From NCBI RefSeq assembly GCF_904846615.1, contig NZ_CAJHBK010000001.1, forward strand, positions 248,001-312,000: a stretch of 64,000 nucleotides of DNA, read 5' to 3'. This document shows positions 21,401 to 30,741 of this stretch, piece by piece. The number at the start of each line of letters is the position of its first letter. Position 1 is the first letter of the stretch. The stretch is from Psychrobacter sp. JCM 18902. Its GTDB lineage: Bacteria > Pseudomonadota > Gammaproteobacteria > Pseudomonadales > Moraxellaceae. The notes under the pieces are model-generated. The model saw only the letters and a list, made by a program, of their open reading frames with translations, was not told where the DNA came from and searched no databases. The position numbers and the translations under genes were made by a program.

Positions 21401-22243
21401 ATGAGTGATAATATTCAGACAGTAACCGTGCTTAGTAAGACTACGTGGACGCCAAACCTATTTAGCTTCACTGTCAGCCGTCCTGATAGCTTTAAGTTTA
21501 CTGCGGGTCAATTTGTGCGTTTGGGCGTCAATCCCAGTCAATTAAAATATTATAAACAGCAGCGTGCAGCAGGTAATGCCGTTGCTAATGAAGAACAGAA
21601 TGAAAAACTAAACGAAGACATCTTTCGGGCTTATTCCATCGTCTCTTCACCTTTTGATGAAGTATTAGAATTTTTCTCTATTGTCATCCCCGATGGTGCA
21701 TTTACGTCGCAGTTGCAGCACCTAGAAGTCGGCGATGAGCTGCTGCTTAATACCATGCCGTTTGGTTTTTTGACGTTAGCACGTTATCAAAAACCGCTAC
21801 CAAAAGATTTATGGCTGCTCGCGACTGGAACGGGCTTGGCACCATTTTTGTCGATGTTACAAGATTTGCAGACGTGGGAAGATTACGAGCACATCATCTT
21901 GGCTTATAGTGCGCGCTCGATAGAAGAGCTTGCCTATATCGACAAGATTGAAAGTTTGCAAGAAGACTTTGGTTCTTTGGTTGAAAATCCTGCAAAACTA
22001 ATCTTTATTCCTATCGTTACCCGTGAACCTGTCGAAGGCGCCCTGACAGAGCGTCTGCCCAAGCTGCTGCTAGATGGTACGCTGCAAGCGCGAGCAGGGA
22101 TTGCCTTGGATGTTGATAGCACGCACGTCATGTTATGTGGCAATCCAGACATGGTGGAAGATACCAAAGAAGCGCTCAAGACTTTAGGTTTGGTGATGAA
22201 TCGTCGCGGCGAGGGCAATATTGCGGTAGAAAATTACTGGTAG
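21401..22243 (+). CDS. fpr: Ferredoxin/flavodoxin--NADP+ reductase
   Basis: FAD enzyme that exchanges electrons between NADPH and ferredoxin or flavodoxin. 280 residues, slightly longer than E. coli Fpr (248) because of a hydrophilic insert at about residues 46-74. The FAD-binding RAYSIVSSP (76-84) and the NADP-binding ATGTGLAPF (141-149) are present, and the protein ends in an aromatic NYW, as bacterial class enzymes of this type commonly do. Single gene between two terminators. Confidence 0.9.
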   Translation: MSDNIQTVTVLSKTTWTPNLFSFTVSRPDSFKFTAGQFVRLGVNPSQLKYYKQQRAAGNAVANEEQNEKLNEDIFRAYSIVSSPFDEVLEFFSIVIPDGAFTSQLQHLEVGDELLLNTMPFGFLTLARYQKPLPKDLWLLATGTGLAPFLSMLQDLQTWEDYEHIILAYSARSIEELAYIDKIESLQEDFGSLVENPAKLIFIPIVTREPVEGALTERLPKLLLDGTLQARAGIALDVDSTHVMLCGNPDMVEDTKEALKTLGLVMNRRGEGNIAVENYW

Positions 22244-22294
22244 TTGCATGATTGATGACGGCACGCTTTAGAAGCCATTGAAAATTTGCTTGAT

Positions 22295-22349
22295 AAAAAA
22301 GCGCTGACGCTAAAAGACAACAATAGTCTCTAAGTGTTAGCGCTTTTTT
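22295..22349. terminator. Bidirectional terminator between fpr and the convergent gene
   Basis: GCGCTGACGCT at 22301-22311 pairs with AGTGTTAGCGC at 22333-22343. It is followed by TTTTTT on the plus strand and preceded by AAAAAA, so it can end transcription from both the fpr side and the minus-strand gene at 22384. Confidence 0.85.
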
Positions 22350-22383
22350 GCTAAGTCAAAAACGTCTTTTTATACTGAGGGAT

Positions 22384-23163
22384 TTATACTTGACTCGGTT
22401 CGGTAGCATCATCTATTGGGTTAATAGGGCCTTGCATCAGCTTAGGCTCATCATCATCGCCGATAATATCTTCGTTACTGCTGGCAGCCAATAAATCACG
22501 ATAATTGATTTGAGTTTTTAAAATCATTTGCTCTTCTTCAAGCTCGCCATAGTTGACTTGAACTTTATGTAAAGTGCTCATGATTTTTTTGTTCTTTTTT
22601 AACCAGCGATTGATATCAAGGTAGATAACCTCGTCTTTTGCACGGGCGATATTGATATAGGAGAGAATAAAGCCTAAAGGATCTTTTTTCAGAATAGTGT
22701 GATAAAACCAAATAAACAGTTTGATACCTTGGCGCTTAATAAACGACTCACAACGTAGATTTAGCACATCAGTATAAGTCTGTTGACCAAAGACAAATCG
22801 CTGGACGTTACGATCGAGCTGTACATGAATCAAACTAAAATTACTCGCCACCTCTGCATAAATGCCACCAGCATCGACCGTACAGTATAAGCGAAACCAG
22901 TCATCATGCATCTCAACACGCAGCTCTAAGATGGCTTTTACATTATCAGTGACGAACTTCTGCAGCGCATCATTGACATAAATCTGTGCCACTGGCAGCG
23001 ACAACTCATCTTCGAATTTATCAGTCGTTCTATGATATATCTGTTTGATTGATTGGGTAAGGCGCTCCCAACCATCGCTAAATGATTCGTCGAAACGATA
23101 GCCCATATTTTCAAAAAATTCATCAAAATTGTCTGAATTATCCCTGTTATCAAAATCACTCAA
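22384..23163 (-). CDS. Conserved-looking protein of unknown function
   Basis: I do not recognise this 259-residue protein. It is predicted soluble, with an acidic N-terminus (Asp/Asn-rich, residues 2-20), a central mixed alpha/beta region and a disordered acidic C-terminus ending in EPSQV. The segment IKLFIWFYHTILKKDPLGFILSYINIA is hydrophobic but amphipathic rather than a clear membrane helix. The start is TTG at 23163, with AAGGA ending 8 bases upstream; the next ATG (23106, residue 20) has no comparable site. Just upstream is a run of nine C on the coding strand, next to a TATAAT box. Convergent with fpr, sharing its terminator. Confidence 0.75.
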   Translation of the reverse strand: MSDFDNRDNSDNFDEFFENMGYRFDESFSDGWERLTQSIKQIYHRTTDKFEDELSLPVAQIYVNDALQKFVTDNVKAILELRVEMHDDWFRLYCTVDAGGIYAEVASNFSLIHVQLDRNVQRFVFGQQTYTDVLNLRCESFIKRQGIKLFIWFYHTILKKDPLGFILSYINIARAKDEVIYLDINRWLKKNKKIMSTLHKVQVNYGELEEEQMILKTQINYRDLLAASSNEDIIGDDDEPKLMQGPINPIDDATEPSQV

Positions 23164-23679
23164 ACTTATTATCCTTATAATTATAGGGGGGGGGTAGCTG
23201 ACTCAATGGCATAAAGAGCGACTGATTAAAAAATGACAGACTGTTCTTTAATGAAAGCTGGCGAGTGGTCATTACAAGCATTTTTGCCAAATCAGCCCTG
23301 TCTATTTACGCCTGTTTAATCCGCCCTAATGACACAAAAATTATAAAACAGTATATAACAAATATGATGGCTTCAAAATGGACACATGGGTTTTGTCGGA
23401 AATCATTTAATTGGCAATGCTTATATGTTCAAAATACGGTCTAGCGATGACATACTGGCATTGGTGTTATATCATTTTTACTGGTTCAGCTTGTCAATAA
23501 ATTGACCAAAGGAGATAAATACTGTGTGAGTGGATTAAAATGAGTCGGCAACGGTTGTGCTAGCGACAGAATTCTATGTCATGTTATGATAGCGCCAGCA
23601 TAAATCCTGCCCATTATCATAACGCTTATTACTTGCTGTCTTGTATTTATAAGCTCATATTCATAAGCTGAGACCCATT
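23164..23679. other. Intergenic region with C9/G9 homopolymer
   Basis: Divergent control region for the unknown gene at 22384 (minus) and the TonB-like gene (plus). Nine G occur at 23186-23194 on the plus strand. On the minus strand a perfect TATAAT (23180-23185) follows the C9 run, with TTGAGT (23201-23206) 15 bases before the TATAAT. No reading frame of interest was seen in the rest. Confidence 0.6.
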
Positions 23680-24567
23680 GTGGCCTATATCAAAGATTCA
23701 CAAAGCTATCATTTTTCCGCGCAAGCACCTAAGCGGGATGTTAGTTTACCAGTGGCCATCGTTATCGCTGTAGCCGTACACGCCATTATTATTTTTGGTA
23801 TTGGCTTTTCGATGGGCAAAGATCCTGCAGCAATGATGCAAGATGTGGCAAAAGCGCTAACCGACAATATGCAGCCAAATGAAGACGCTCACTTTATTGC
23901 TAATGCCTCCCAAGAAGGTGGCGGCACAGTGGAGGAGCAATTAAGACAAGAGAACGACCAAATCAGCCCATTGTCTGCTGAGCAAATAAGTGAGACGCAA
24001 GATGTGATTAGCCTGCAGCGTCAAGTCCGCCAGCAGCATTACCAAGAAAGCTATCTGCGTACCACCTTAAGCTGGCGTCAAGCGAGCGTGGAGTCTGATA
24101 ATGATAGCAAGCAAGCACAAGATGATATGATGGCGCAAGAAGAGCGTCTGCGTAAACAAATTGCTACTTTAGAGACACAGCTGTCTCAACGTCAGCAAGT
24201 CTATGCAACCAAATCAAAAGTCGTGACGGTCGATAGCAACTCGACGACGCGTGGTGCCGCGGCTGATTATATTAATACTTTCCGTGAGCATGTCGAACGC
24301 ATTGGGAATTTGCATTATCCCATGCAGGCGCGGGCACAAGGTATCACGGGCGAAGTGCGCCTTATGGTCATCATCAGTAGTGATGGTAATATTAAAGCCA
24401 TACGTCTGCTTGAAAGCTCCAACTCCACATTACTAGATGAAGCAGCAAAGCAATCGGTACGCCAAGCAGCGCCCTTTGGTAAATTCACCAAAGATATGGA
24501 AGATATCGTTGAGCTACGTTTGATACGTACCTATCGTTACAGCGATAAAGTGGATGTTACTTATTAG
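23680..24567 (+). CDS. TonB-family energy-transduction protein
   Basis: Probable periplasm-spanning partner of outer-membrane receptors. 295 residues: short cytosolic head, one membrane helix (about 24-44, PVAIVIAVAVHAIIIFGIGF), a long Gln/Glu-rich region with coiled-coil character (about 105-180) and a C-terminal TonB domain (about 205-290) with YPMQARAQGITGEVRLMVII and the DGNIKAIRLLESSN strand pattern. The start is GTG 23680 with a weak ribosome site. No exbB or exbD is adjacent, so it may use a distant motor or be a TonB-like protein with another role. The Pro-rich linker of classical TonB is absent. Confidence 0.8.
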   Translation: MAYIKDSQSYHFSAQAPKRDVSLPVAIVIAVAVHAIIIFGIGFSMGKDPAAMMQDVAKALTDNMQPNEDAHFIANASQEGGGTVEEQLRQENDQISPLSAEQISETQDVISLQRQVRQQHYQESYLRTTLSWRQASVESDNDSKQAQDDMMAQEERLRKQIATLETQLSQRQQVYATKSKVVTVDSNSTTRGAAADYINTFREHVERIGNLHYPMQARAQGITGEVRLMVIISSDGNIKAIRLLESSNSTLLDEAAKQSVRQAAPFGKFTKDMEDIVELRLIRTYRYSDKVDVTY

Positions 24568-24675
24568 GGTGAATTCAATATATAGATGATAAGCGTTAGC
24601 TACGCTGCAAACAGATAAGATACCAATATTTATAACAAACGAATACCACACACCGCTATAAAATAAAGAGTCAGT

Positions 24676-25551
24676 ATGGAATTTTTAGGTTTTACAATAG
24701 ATGTTGCCAACTTAACCAGTAACGCATTAAGCTTGGTCATTAAAGTTGCGCTAGCGATATTAATATTCGTCGTAGGTCGCTGGCTTGCCAAAAAGGCAGT
24801 CACCGTTGCTCACAAAATGATGTTGCGTAGTCGCTTAGATGATACCGTTGCGAACTTTTTAGGTCGTCTAATCTACGGAGTGTTACTGGTCGTGGTTGCA
24901 TTAGCTGCCTTGAGTAAGGTTGGCGTACAGACTACCTCAGTCGTCGCTATATTGGGCGGCGCTGCAGTAGCCATTGGTCTGTCACTAAAAGATCAGTTGT
25001 CTAACTTTGCCGCTGGCATCATGATTGTGACGTTTCGCCCCTTTGTGCGCGGCGATTATGTGCAAATCAGCAGCTACACAGGAACCGTAACAGAAATCAC
25101 TTTGGTCAATACCCACCTGACGACGATAAACAATCACGATATCATTATCCCAAATAGTGATATTACGACTTCAGCTGTGACGAACTATACGGCGCTACCC
25201 AACCGCCGTGTCGATATCACGGTCGGTATTGGCTATGATGCCGATATCAAAACTGCCAAAAACGTGATGCTGAGTTTGGCAAAAAATAATCCGTTGGCCT
25301 TTACTGACCCTGAACCTATCGTACGCGTCACCAATTTGGGTGATAACTCAGTAGACTTGACGCTAAATATTTGGACAACCAATGCTGACTGGTGGACGAT
25401 GCAGTGTGATTTGCTTGAGCAATTCAAATACGCCTTGGATGATGAAAAAATCGACATTCCATTCCCGCAGCGTAATGTCCATGTCAAAGGATTGGATCAA
25501 ATGATTAATCAGATGAGTCAAGCACAAAAGCTACCGATGACCAAAGACTAG
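24676..25551 (+). CDS. mscS: Small-conductance mechanosensitive channel (MscS family)
   Basis: Inner-membrane tension valve releasing solutes on hypo-osmotic shock. 291 residues, the minimal MscS size, with helices at about 16-35, 62-82 and the pore helix around 90-120 (VAILGGAAVAIGLSLKDQLS). It is followed by the beta domain GDYVQISSYTGTVTEI and the NHDIIIPNSDI stretch typical of the family. Convergent with ybeY, with only 17 bases between the stops. Confidence 0.93.
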   Translation: MEFLGFTIDVANLTSNALSLVIKVALAILIFVVGRWLAKKAVTVAHKMMLRSRLDDTVANFLGRLIYGVLLVVVALAALSKVGVQTTSVVAILGGAAVAIGLSLKDQLSNFAAGIMIVTFRPFVRGDYVQISSYTGTVTEITLVNTHLTTINNHDIIIPNSDITTSAVTNYTALPNRRVDITVGIGYDADIKTAKNVMLSLAKNNPLAFTDPEPIVRVTNLGDNSVDLTLNIWTTNADWWTMQCDLLEQFKYALDDEKIDIPFPQRNVHVKGLDQMINQMSQAQKLPMTKD

Positions 25552-25568
25552 TCGCTAAAAAATATGAA

Positions 25569-26183
25569 TTAAGTATAAGGGTTTGGAAGGCTGAGACCTG
25601 CCAAAATCTCAATTTCAAACCGTTCCATCTCATCTTGCTCGGCTTGTCCAAGCTCATGATCAAAACCCAATAAGTGCAGCACACCATGTATCAGTAAATG
25701 GCTAATGTGCTGTGCAGTTGTCTTTTCTTGCTCTGCGGCCTCACGTACTATGACACCATGACAGATGACCAGCTCACCGAGAGGTAGCGTTGGCATCAGC
25801 TCAATAATCGCGGCTGGCAGATCACTTGGGTAAGATAAAATATTGGTCGCATAATCCTTACCGCGTGCTTCCAGATTTAATGCCTGACCCTCAATTTCAT
25901 CGGTAATATATATGTCTAATACTTTAGATTTCTCTTGCCATAGCTCAGGGTCGATATCTACAAAATAGGGTAGCGTTAGACCTTCTTTAATGCGCCCATC
26001 GATATAATCCAACGCTGCCATCATCACAGACTGTAAGTGCTTACGATCATAAAAAGTGTCTAGTATGTCATCATCAATACTACTGTTGGCACTGATATCA
26101 AGTGCTGCCAAACTGGCATCATCGCCAGCACGCTCATTTGTATCATGGTTGTCAAAGCTGTTGTTACCCTTCTCTTGGCTCAT
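25569..26183 (-). CDS. ybeY: Endoribonuclease YbeY (rRNA maturation factor)
   Basis: Metal-dependent RNase involved in 16S rRNA 3' maturation and ribosome quality control. 204 residues; the zinc site HGVLHLLGFDH gives H166, H170 and H176. The first 45 residues are an acidic, Asn/Asp-rich extension beyond the usual 155-residue core. ATG 26183 has AAAGGAT 6 bases upstream. It lies downstream of phoH/ybeZ as in many bacteria, but a strong terminator separates the two here. Confidence 0.93.
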   Translation of the reverse strand: MSQEKGNNSFDNHDTNERAGDDASLAALDISANSSIDDDILDTFYDRKHLQSVMMAALDYIDGRIKEGLTLPYFVDIDPELWQEKSKVLDIYITDEIEGQALNLEARGKDYATNILSYPSDLPAAIIELMPTLPLGELVICHGVIVREAAEQEKTTAQHISHLLIHGVLHLLGFDHELGQAEQDEMERFEIEILAGLSLPNPYT

Positions 26184-26267
26184 GCCATTATCCTTTTACT
26201 TTATTGTAAGATGGTGTGCTTTATCATCTGATAGAACTTATGACTAAATCTAAAAAGCTCTCGTCGT

Positions 26268-26300
26268 AAAAAACCGGATTACTGACAGTAATCCGGCTTT
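26268..26300 (-). terminator. Intrinsic terminator after phoH/ybeZ
   Basis: Perfect inverted repeat CCGGATTACTG / CAGTAATCCGG with a minimal loop, followed on the minus strand by TTTTTT. It sits between the phoH stop and ybeY start. Confidence 0.85.
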
Positions 26301-26335
26301 GCATTTTTATAACATTAAGTAGCAGGCTAGACCGT

Positions 26336-27442
26336 TTATAGCTTGGCTGCAGCATTAGCGATAACTTGTTTACGCTCTTGCTCTTTTCTGCGCTCAAACT
26401 TACGCTTTTCTTCTAACGCTACTTGTTCTTCATCATAAACATCGTAGGCTTCTACAATTTTCTGTACTAATTGATGACGTACCACATCTTTTGAATCAAA
26501 CTTGGTGATATGAATTTCTTCAATACCACTTAAGATTTCCATTGCTTGTGCTAAGCCTGACTTATGACCACGTGGCAAATCGACCTGTGTAATATCACCT
26601 GTAATTACTGCTCGTGAACCGAAACCCAAACGGGTCAAAAACATTTTCATCTGTTCAGGCGTGGTGTTTTGCGCTTCATCTAAGATGACAAACGAGTTGT
26701 TTAACGTACGACCGCGCATATAGGCAAGGGGTGCGATTTCGATGACTTGTTTTTCAATTAGCTTGCCCACTTTTTCAACGCCGATCATCTCATATAGCGC
26801 ATCATATAATGGACGCAAGTAGGGATCGATTTTTTGCGTCAAGTCACCTGGCAGAAAGCCCAGTTTTTCACCAGCTTCTACCGCCGGACGCACCAATAAA
26901 ATCCGCTCAATCTCATTACGCTCAAGCATATCCACGGCGCAAGCCACGGCTAAATAGGTCTTACCCGTACCAGCAGGGCCAATACCGAATGAGACATCAG
27001 AGTTCAGTACGTTTTGGACGTAGGTCTGCTGATTGCCACCGCGAGGAATGATACGACCTTTACGCGTGCGTAAGCTAACTGGCGTAAACTCGTGAGCTGA
27101 TTCTAAGTCCGCCTCAGCGTCTGCATTATCCTTGGCTTCTTGCTCATCCGCTTCCATATCTTCATCACGAGAAATGCTCGATTGGATAATAAGATGTAGC
27201 TCCGCTGCGCTAATGTCCTTGGTATTTTGTGCCTCGTCTACCAGTTTATAAATAATACGTTCACCGCGCTCGACATTCGATATGTCGCCACTCAAACAGA
27301 AGTCACCTTGACGCTGCATGATTTTGATATCGAGGCGTTGTTGAATATATTTCATGTGGTTGTTGTATTCACCAAGCACGGTTTTGAGCTGTGATGGTGT
27401 CAATGATTCAAACTTTATACGGCGGCTCATGGAGTCAGTCAA
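26336..27442 (-). CDS. ybeZ: PhoH-like ATPase YbeZ
   Basis: P-loop NTPase of the PhoH family, thought to work with YbeY in RNA metabolism. 368 residues with an N-terminal KH-like region, an acidic insert at about 93-117 (Glu/Asp/Ala) and the PhoH domain with GPAGTGKT (155-162) and VILDEAQNTTPEQMKMFLTR. The TTG at 27442 has AAGGA 7 bases upstream; the ATG four codons later is too far from it, so TTG is preferred. The C-terminal 30 residues are highly charged and helical. Confidence 0.92.
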   Translation of the reverse strand: MTDSMSRRIKFESLTPSQLKTVLGEYNNHMKYIQQRLDIKIMQRQGDFCLSGDISNVERGERIIYKLVDEAQNTKDISAAELHLIIQSSISRDEDMEADEQEAKDNADAEADLESAHEFTPVSLRTRKGRIIPRGGNQQTYVQNVLNSDVSFGIGPAGTGKTYLAVACAVDMLERNEIERILLVRPAVEAGEKLGFLPGDLTQKIDPYLRPLYDALYEMIGVEKVGKLIEKQVIEIAPLAYMRGRTLNNSFVILDEAQNTTPEQMKMFLTRLGFGSRAVITGDITQVDLPRGHKSGLAQAMEILSGIEEIHITKFDSKDVVRHQLVQKIVEAYDVYDEEQVALEEKRKFERRKEQERKQVIANAAAKL

Positions 27443-28053
27443 GCGATTATCCTTTTATTATGTACCCCAACGCTATGATTTGGTTTTGATGGCATTGTGG
27501 GTTTAAGAGATAAAATGGTCGGTCGTTATGGTCTTGGCTTTACGTTATAGAGATAGAAATGACGGTAGAATTATTATTCGTTTTAGGAGTGATGATAAGT
27601 AACGGTCTTGCCTTTATTATGGTTGATAGATTTTAAATTTCAAGCCATACGTCGAACAGATGCCACTGTTTTTGTACGACGATTGCAACCGCTTATCGAC
27701 ATTGATATTTTTATGTCTACTTTTGAGCGGGTTACGGCATGTCAAATAACGTTTAGAGCGTGACGAAATCAAGCGTTTCAGTTATACGTTTTGGCTACTG
27801 TTAAGGCGACAGAGTTGGAGGCGATTTGTGGTAATCTATGGGTGATGTCATAGTGCTTTATCGCTGAGTTTAAAATATGAATAAAATGATGAAAGCTGAT
27901 GAAGGTTAGGGCGTATTACGCATTCGACTAAGGCTATGCCGGTGTATGAATGTTCAATACGCCCTAAAAAATTAAAAGAATTCTAGCGATTATTCATCGC
28001 TTATAGTGCGTGCGCCCAACAGCGTAAAATAGACATGAAAATTAGGAATAATA
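27443..28053. other. Intergenic region with long imperfect palindrome
   Basis: No supported gene. It contains a long imperfect palindrome (27907-27966) and an isolated 25-residue hydrophobic reading frame (27559-27636) without a good ribosome site. The ubiH ribosome site AGGA lies just before 28054. Confidence 0.55.
27907..27966. repeat. Imperfect 19-bp inverted repeat
   Basis: Left arm TAGGGCGTATT-ACG-CATTC (27907-27925) and right arm GAATG-TTC-AATACGCCCTA (27948-27966) pair over 16 of 19 positions, with a 3-base internal mismatch and a 22-base centre. Neither strand has a T run after it, so it is not an ordinary terminator. It lies about 90 bases before the ubiH start. Confidence 0.75.
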
Positions 28054-29361
28054 ATGCAAAATACTGATGTGAATTTATCGAATGCTAAAAAAAAGTTTGA
28101 AGATAAAAAGGCAGCTACTGAGCAGCAAGTCCTCATCGCTGGTGGTGGTCATGTGGGATTGTCCTTTGCACTGTTACTAGCGCATCATGGTATTGCTAGC
28201 ACGTTATTAGAAAAAAATAGCTACCCAACCATCAGTCCAAATGATGACAGCAATCGCAGCCATTATTTAGACAGCCGCAATACAGCACTGTCACGTCGTA
28301 CGGTACAGATTTATCAAGAGATTGGGTTATGGGATGAGTTGCAAAGTCATGCTTGTCGTATCGATGCGGTGCAGATTAGTGAGCAAGGCAGCTTTGGGCG
28401 TGCACAATTAAACAAAGCTGAAGAGCGGGTCGAGTCATTTGGACAAGTGATGGAAAATGCGTGGCTCGGACGTAAGCTTTTATTAGCCGCGCAGCAAGAG
28501 CCATTAATCACTTTGATCGATAATGCCAGTGTTAGCGCCGTGACCCAACAAGCGGATGGGGTGACGCTCAGCTTTAACTATTATGGTGAAGAGGAACATG
28601 AGCAGCAATTGCAAGCTAGCGTTTTGGTCGCTTGTGATGGTCGCGATTCGACGGTACGCCAATTATTAAATATTGGCACGACGACTTATGATTATCAGCA
28701 AACGGCTATCGTCGGTGTGGTAGAAACTGACAAGCCACACGCACATGTGGCGATAGAGCGTTTTAGCCCAGCAGGGCCACTGGCGGTGTTGCCATTGACA
28801 GATCCAAACGGTGATGGCAATGATGACTATCAGACAGGCTATAGACGCTCTGTGGTTTGGGTTTGTCCAAAAGGGGAAGAAAATAAATACTTAGCAGACG
28901 ATGCCCATTTCTTAGCGACATTGCAGCAAGCCTTTGGTGAGCGTGCGGGCACGTTTGTCGCTGCCGGTCGCCGCGGCGCTTATCCACTGACACGTGTGCT
29001 GGCACACAAGCAAGTAGAGGGTCGCTGTGTCATCATGGGCAATGCTGCTCATACCTTGCACCCTGTCGCTGGTCAAGGTTTTAACCTCTGTATGCGCGAT
29101 GCCCATGTGCTGGCACAAATGATGAGCGCGCAAGTGCTAAAAGGCGAAGACATCGGCGATACGCAACTGTTAAAACGCTATGAGAAAGCACGGCTAAGCG
29201 ATCAAAAACGCGTCATTCGCTTCTGTGATGCCGTGGTACATGGTTTTACCCATCCTAATCCAGTCATCAAGTTGGCGCGAAATGTAGCCTTGGTTGCCTT
29301 TGATAAACTGCCAAATATTAAGCCACTAGTCGCTAACTACGCGATGGGATTAAAATCCTAG
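28054..29361 (+). CDS. ubiH: UbiH-type ubiquinone biosynthesis FAD hydroxylase
   Basis: Flavin monooxygenase of the ubiquinone pathway (UbiH hydroxylates 2-octaprenyl-6-methoxyphenol). 435 residues with an N-terminal polar extension of about 23 residues, then the dinucleotide fold VLIAGGGHVGLSFALLLA, the middle motif VACDGRDSTVRQLL and the FAD/ribityl motif VIMGNAAHTLHPVAGQGFNLCMRD. The RRGAYPL segment and the C-terminal third resemble UbiH more than UbiF/UbiI. AGGA lies 7 bases before ATG. A second paralog follows 73 bases downstream, suggesting one transcript. Confidence 0.85.
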   Translation: MQNTDVNLSNAKKKFEDKKAATEQQVLIAGGGHVGLSFALLLAHHGIASTLLEKNSYPTISPNDDSNRSHYLDSRNTALSRRTVQIYQEIGLWDELQSHACRIDAVQISEQGSFGRAQLNKAEERVESFGQVMENAWLGRKLLLAAQQEPLITLIDNASVSAVTQQADGVTLSFNYYGEEEHEQQLQASVLVACDGRDSTVRQLLNIGTTTYDYQQTAIVGVVETDKPHAHVAIERFSPAGPLAVLPLTDPNGDGNDDYQTGYRRSVVWVCPKGEENKYLADDAHFLATLQQAFGERAGTFVAAGRRGAYPLTRVLAHKQVEGRCVIMGNAAHTLHPVAGQGFNLCMRDAHVLAQMMSAQVLKGEDIGDTQLLKRYEKARLSDQKRVIRFCDAVVHGFTHPNPVIKLARNVALVAFDKLPNIKPLVANYAMGLKS

Positions 29362-29434
29362 TTTGCCATATTACGGTATATTAACGGTTTAGACCAATGT
29401 TCTATACGATTGCACTTAACTGTAGGAGTAACTT

Positions 29435-30703
29435 ATGAAGAATAATCATACGCTGATTATAGGTAGCGGTATTGTTGGGGCAACGCTTGCTTTACAGTTG
29501 GCGCAAGCAAAAATGCCCGTGACGTTAATTGATGCTCGCCCTGCACGTGATGATTCAGAATGGCAACAGGTGCTTGGCAAGCGGGATGCGCGCGTTTATG
29601 CCTTGAGTCTTGCCAGTATTAATTTACTTAAAGGCGTGGGCGCATGGCAAAAGATAGCAGCATCAGAGCGCAAAGCCGATTATTCGCAAATGCAGGTATG
29701 GCAACTAAACGGTATGGGTGAGCTATTATTTGGCGATAGCGGCGATAATCATCCTAACAATCATTTACCGCAAATGCTCGGTAGCATGGTCGAGCCTGCT
29801 GTCATTGAGCATGCGTTATGGCAATGCCTGTATGAAGATGATGTCAGTGACTATCTAACCATTATCGCGGGGCAAAAAGTTACAAACATGGATTGGTTAG
29901 GTGCAGATCAAGGTTACCGGGTGACGCTAGACAATCATACTGCTATCGATGCGATGCTGCTGGTTGGTGCCGATGGTCGTGGCTCATTTGTGCGCCAACA
30001 AGCGGCGATTGGACTGGATACACTCGATTATAATCAAACCGCTATTTGCTGTGCGATTCACACCGAAAAGCCGCATCAAGCAACCGCCCGTCAGGCGATG
30101 CTGCCCACAGGTACGCTGGCACTATTGCCGTTAGCAGATATCACTGATGCAGATAAAGCCAAGCCGCAACACTGGCAGTCGATCGTGTGGACATTGCCGC
30201 GCAATCAAGCATTGGCGTTGATAGAGGAGGACGCGCGCGTCATTGCTGATAAATTGGCTGCTGCCAGTAACTATGAGCTAGGTGCTATCACTCAGATTGA
30301 GTCAATCGCTAGCTTTCCACTGACCGCGCAACAAGCGAAAAGCTACGTCGCGGACAACCTAGTCTTGATCGGTGATGCAGCGCATGGCGTCCATCCACTG
30401 GCGGGTCAAGGGTTGAATCTGGGCATGCTCGATGTACAGGCTTTAAGCGAGCAATTGGCACATGATTTTGAACGTAGTGGTGGAACCAGTTGGGGCAGCA
30501 ATCAAACGTTGCGTAGCTACGAGCGTTTGCGCCGTCCACATAATAGCCTAATGATGCACAGCTTCTCGGCGCTTAACTGGCTATTTGCAGGGTCACTTGC
30601 ACAGATGCGTCCTATTCAACAAATTCGTAGCGAAGGTATGTATCGCGTTGGTAAAATCAAGCCGTTGATGAGACTGTTTGCCAAGCAGGCGAGTGGGGTT
30701 TAA
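29435..30703 (+). CDS. UbiI/UbiF/VisC-type FAD-dependent hydroxylase
   Basis: Second flavin hydroxylase, probably another ring-hydroxylation step of ubiquinone synthesis. 422 residues with TLIIGSGIVGATLALQLA at the N-terminus, LVGADGRGSFVRQQA in the middle and LVLIGDAAHGVHPLAGQGLNLGMLD toward the end. The segment DARVYALSLASINLLKGVGAW and the VEPAVIEHALW stretch are closer to UbiF/UbiI/VisC than to UbiH. Which ring position it acts on cannot be read from the sequence. Confidence 0.85.
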   Translation: MKNNHTLIIGSGIVGATLALQLAQAKMPVTLIDARPARDDSEWQQVLGKRDARVYALSLASINLLKGVGAWQKIAASERKADYSQMQVWQLNGMGELLFGDSGDNHPNNHLPQMLGSMVEPAVIEHALWQCLYEDDVSDYLTIIAGQKVTNMDWLGADQGYRVTLDNHTAIDAMLLVGADGRGSFVRQQAAIGLDTLDYNQTAICCAIHTEKPHQATARQAMLPTGTLALLPLADITDADKAKPQHWQSIVWTLPRNQALALIEEDARVIADKLAAASNYELGAITQIESIASFPLTAQQAKSYVADNLVLIGDAAHGVHPLAGQGLNLGMLDVQALSEQLAHDFERSGGTSWGSNQTLRSYERLRRPHNSLMMHSFSALNWLFAGSLAQMRPIQQIRSEGMYRVGKIKPLMRLFAKQASGV

Positions 30704-30741
30704 GGTTTGAATCAAGTTATTAACTAAACTAAGGATGGCGT

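Noticed and set aside
23680..24567. TonB-like gene as a classical tonB with exbBD
   Set aside because: No exbB or exbD nearby and the Pro-rich linker is missing, so only the family-level call was kept.
27559..27636. A 25-residue hydrophobic reading frame starting MTVELLFVLG
   Set aside because: No good ribosome site and no recognisable relation; could be a small membrane protein but chance is as likely.
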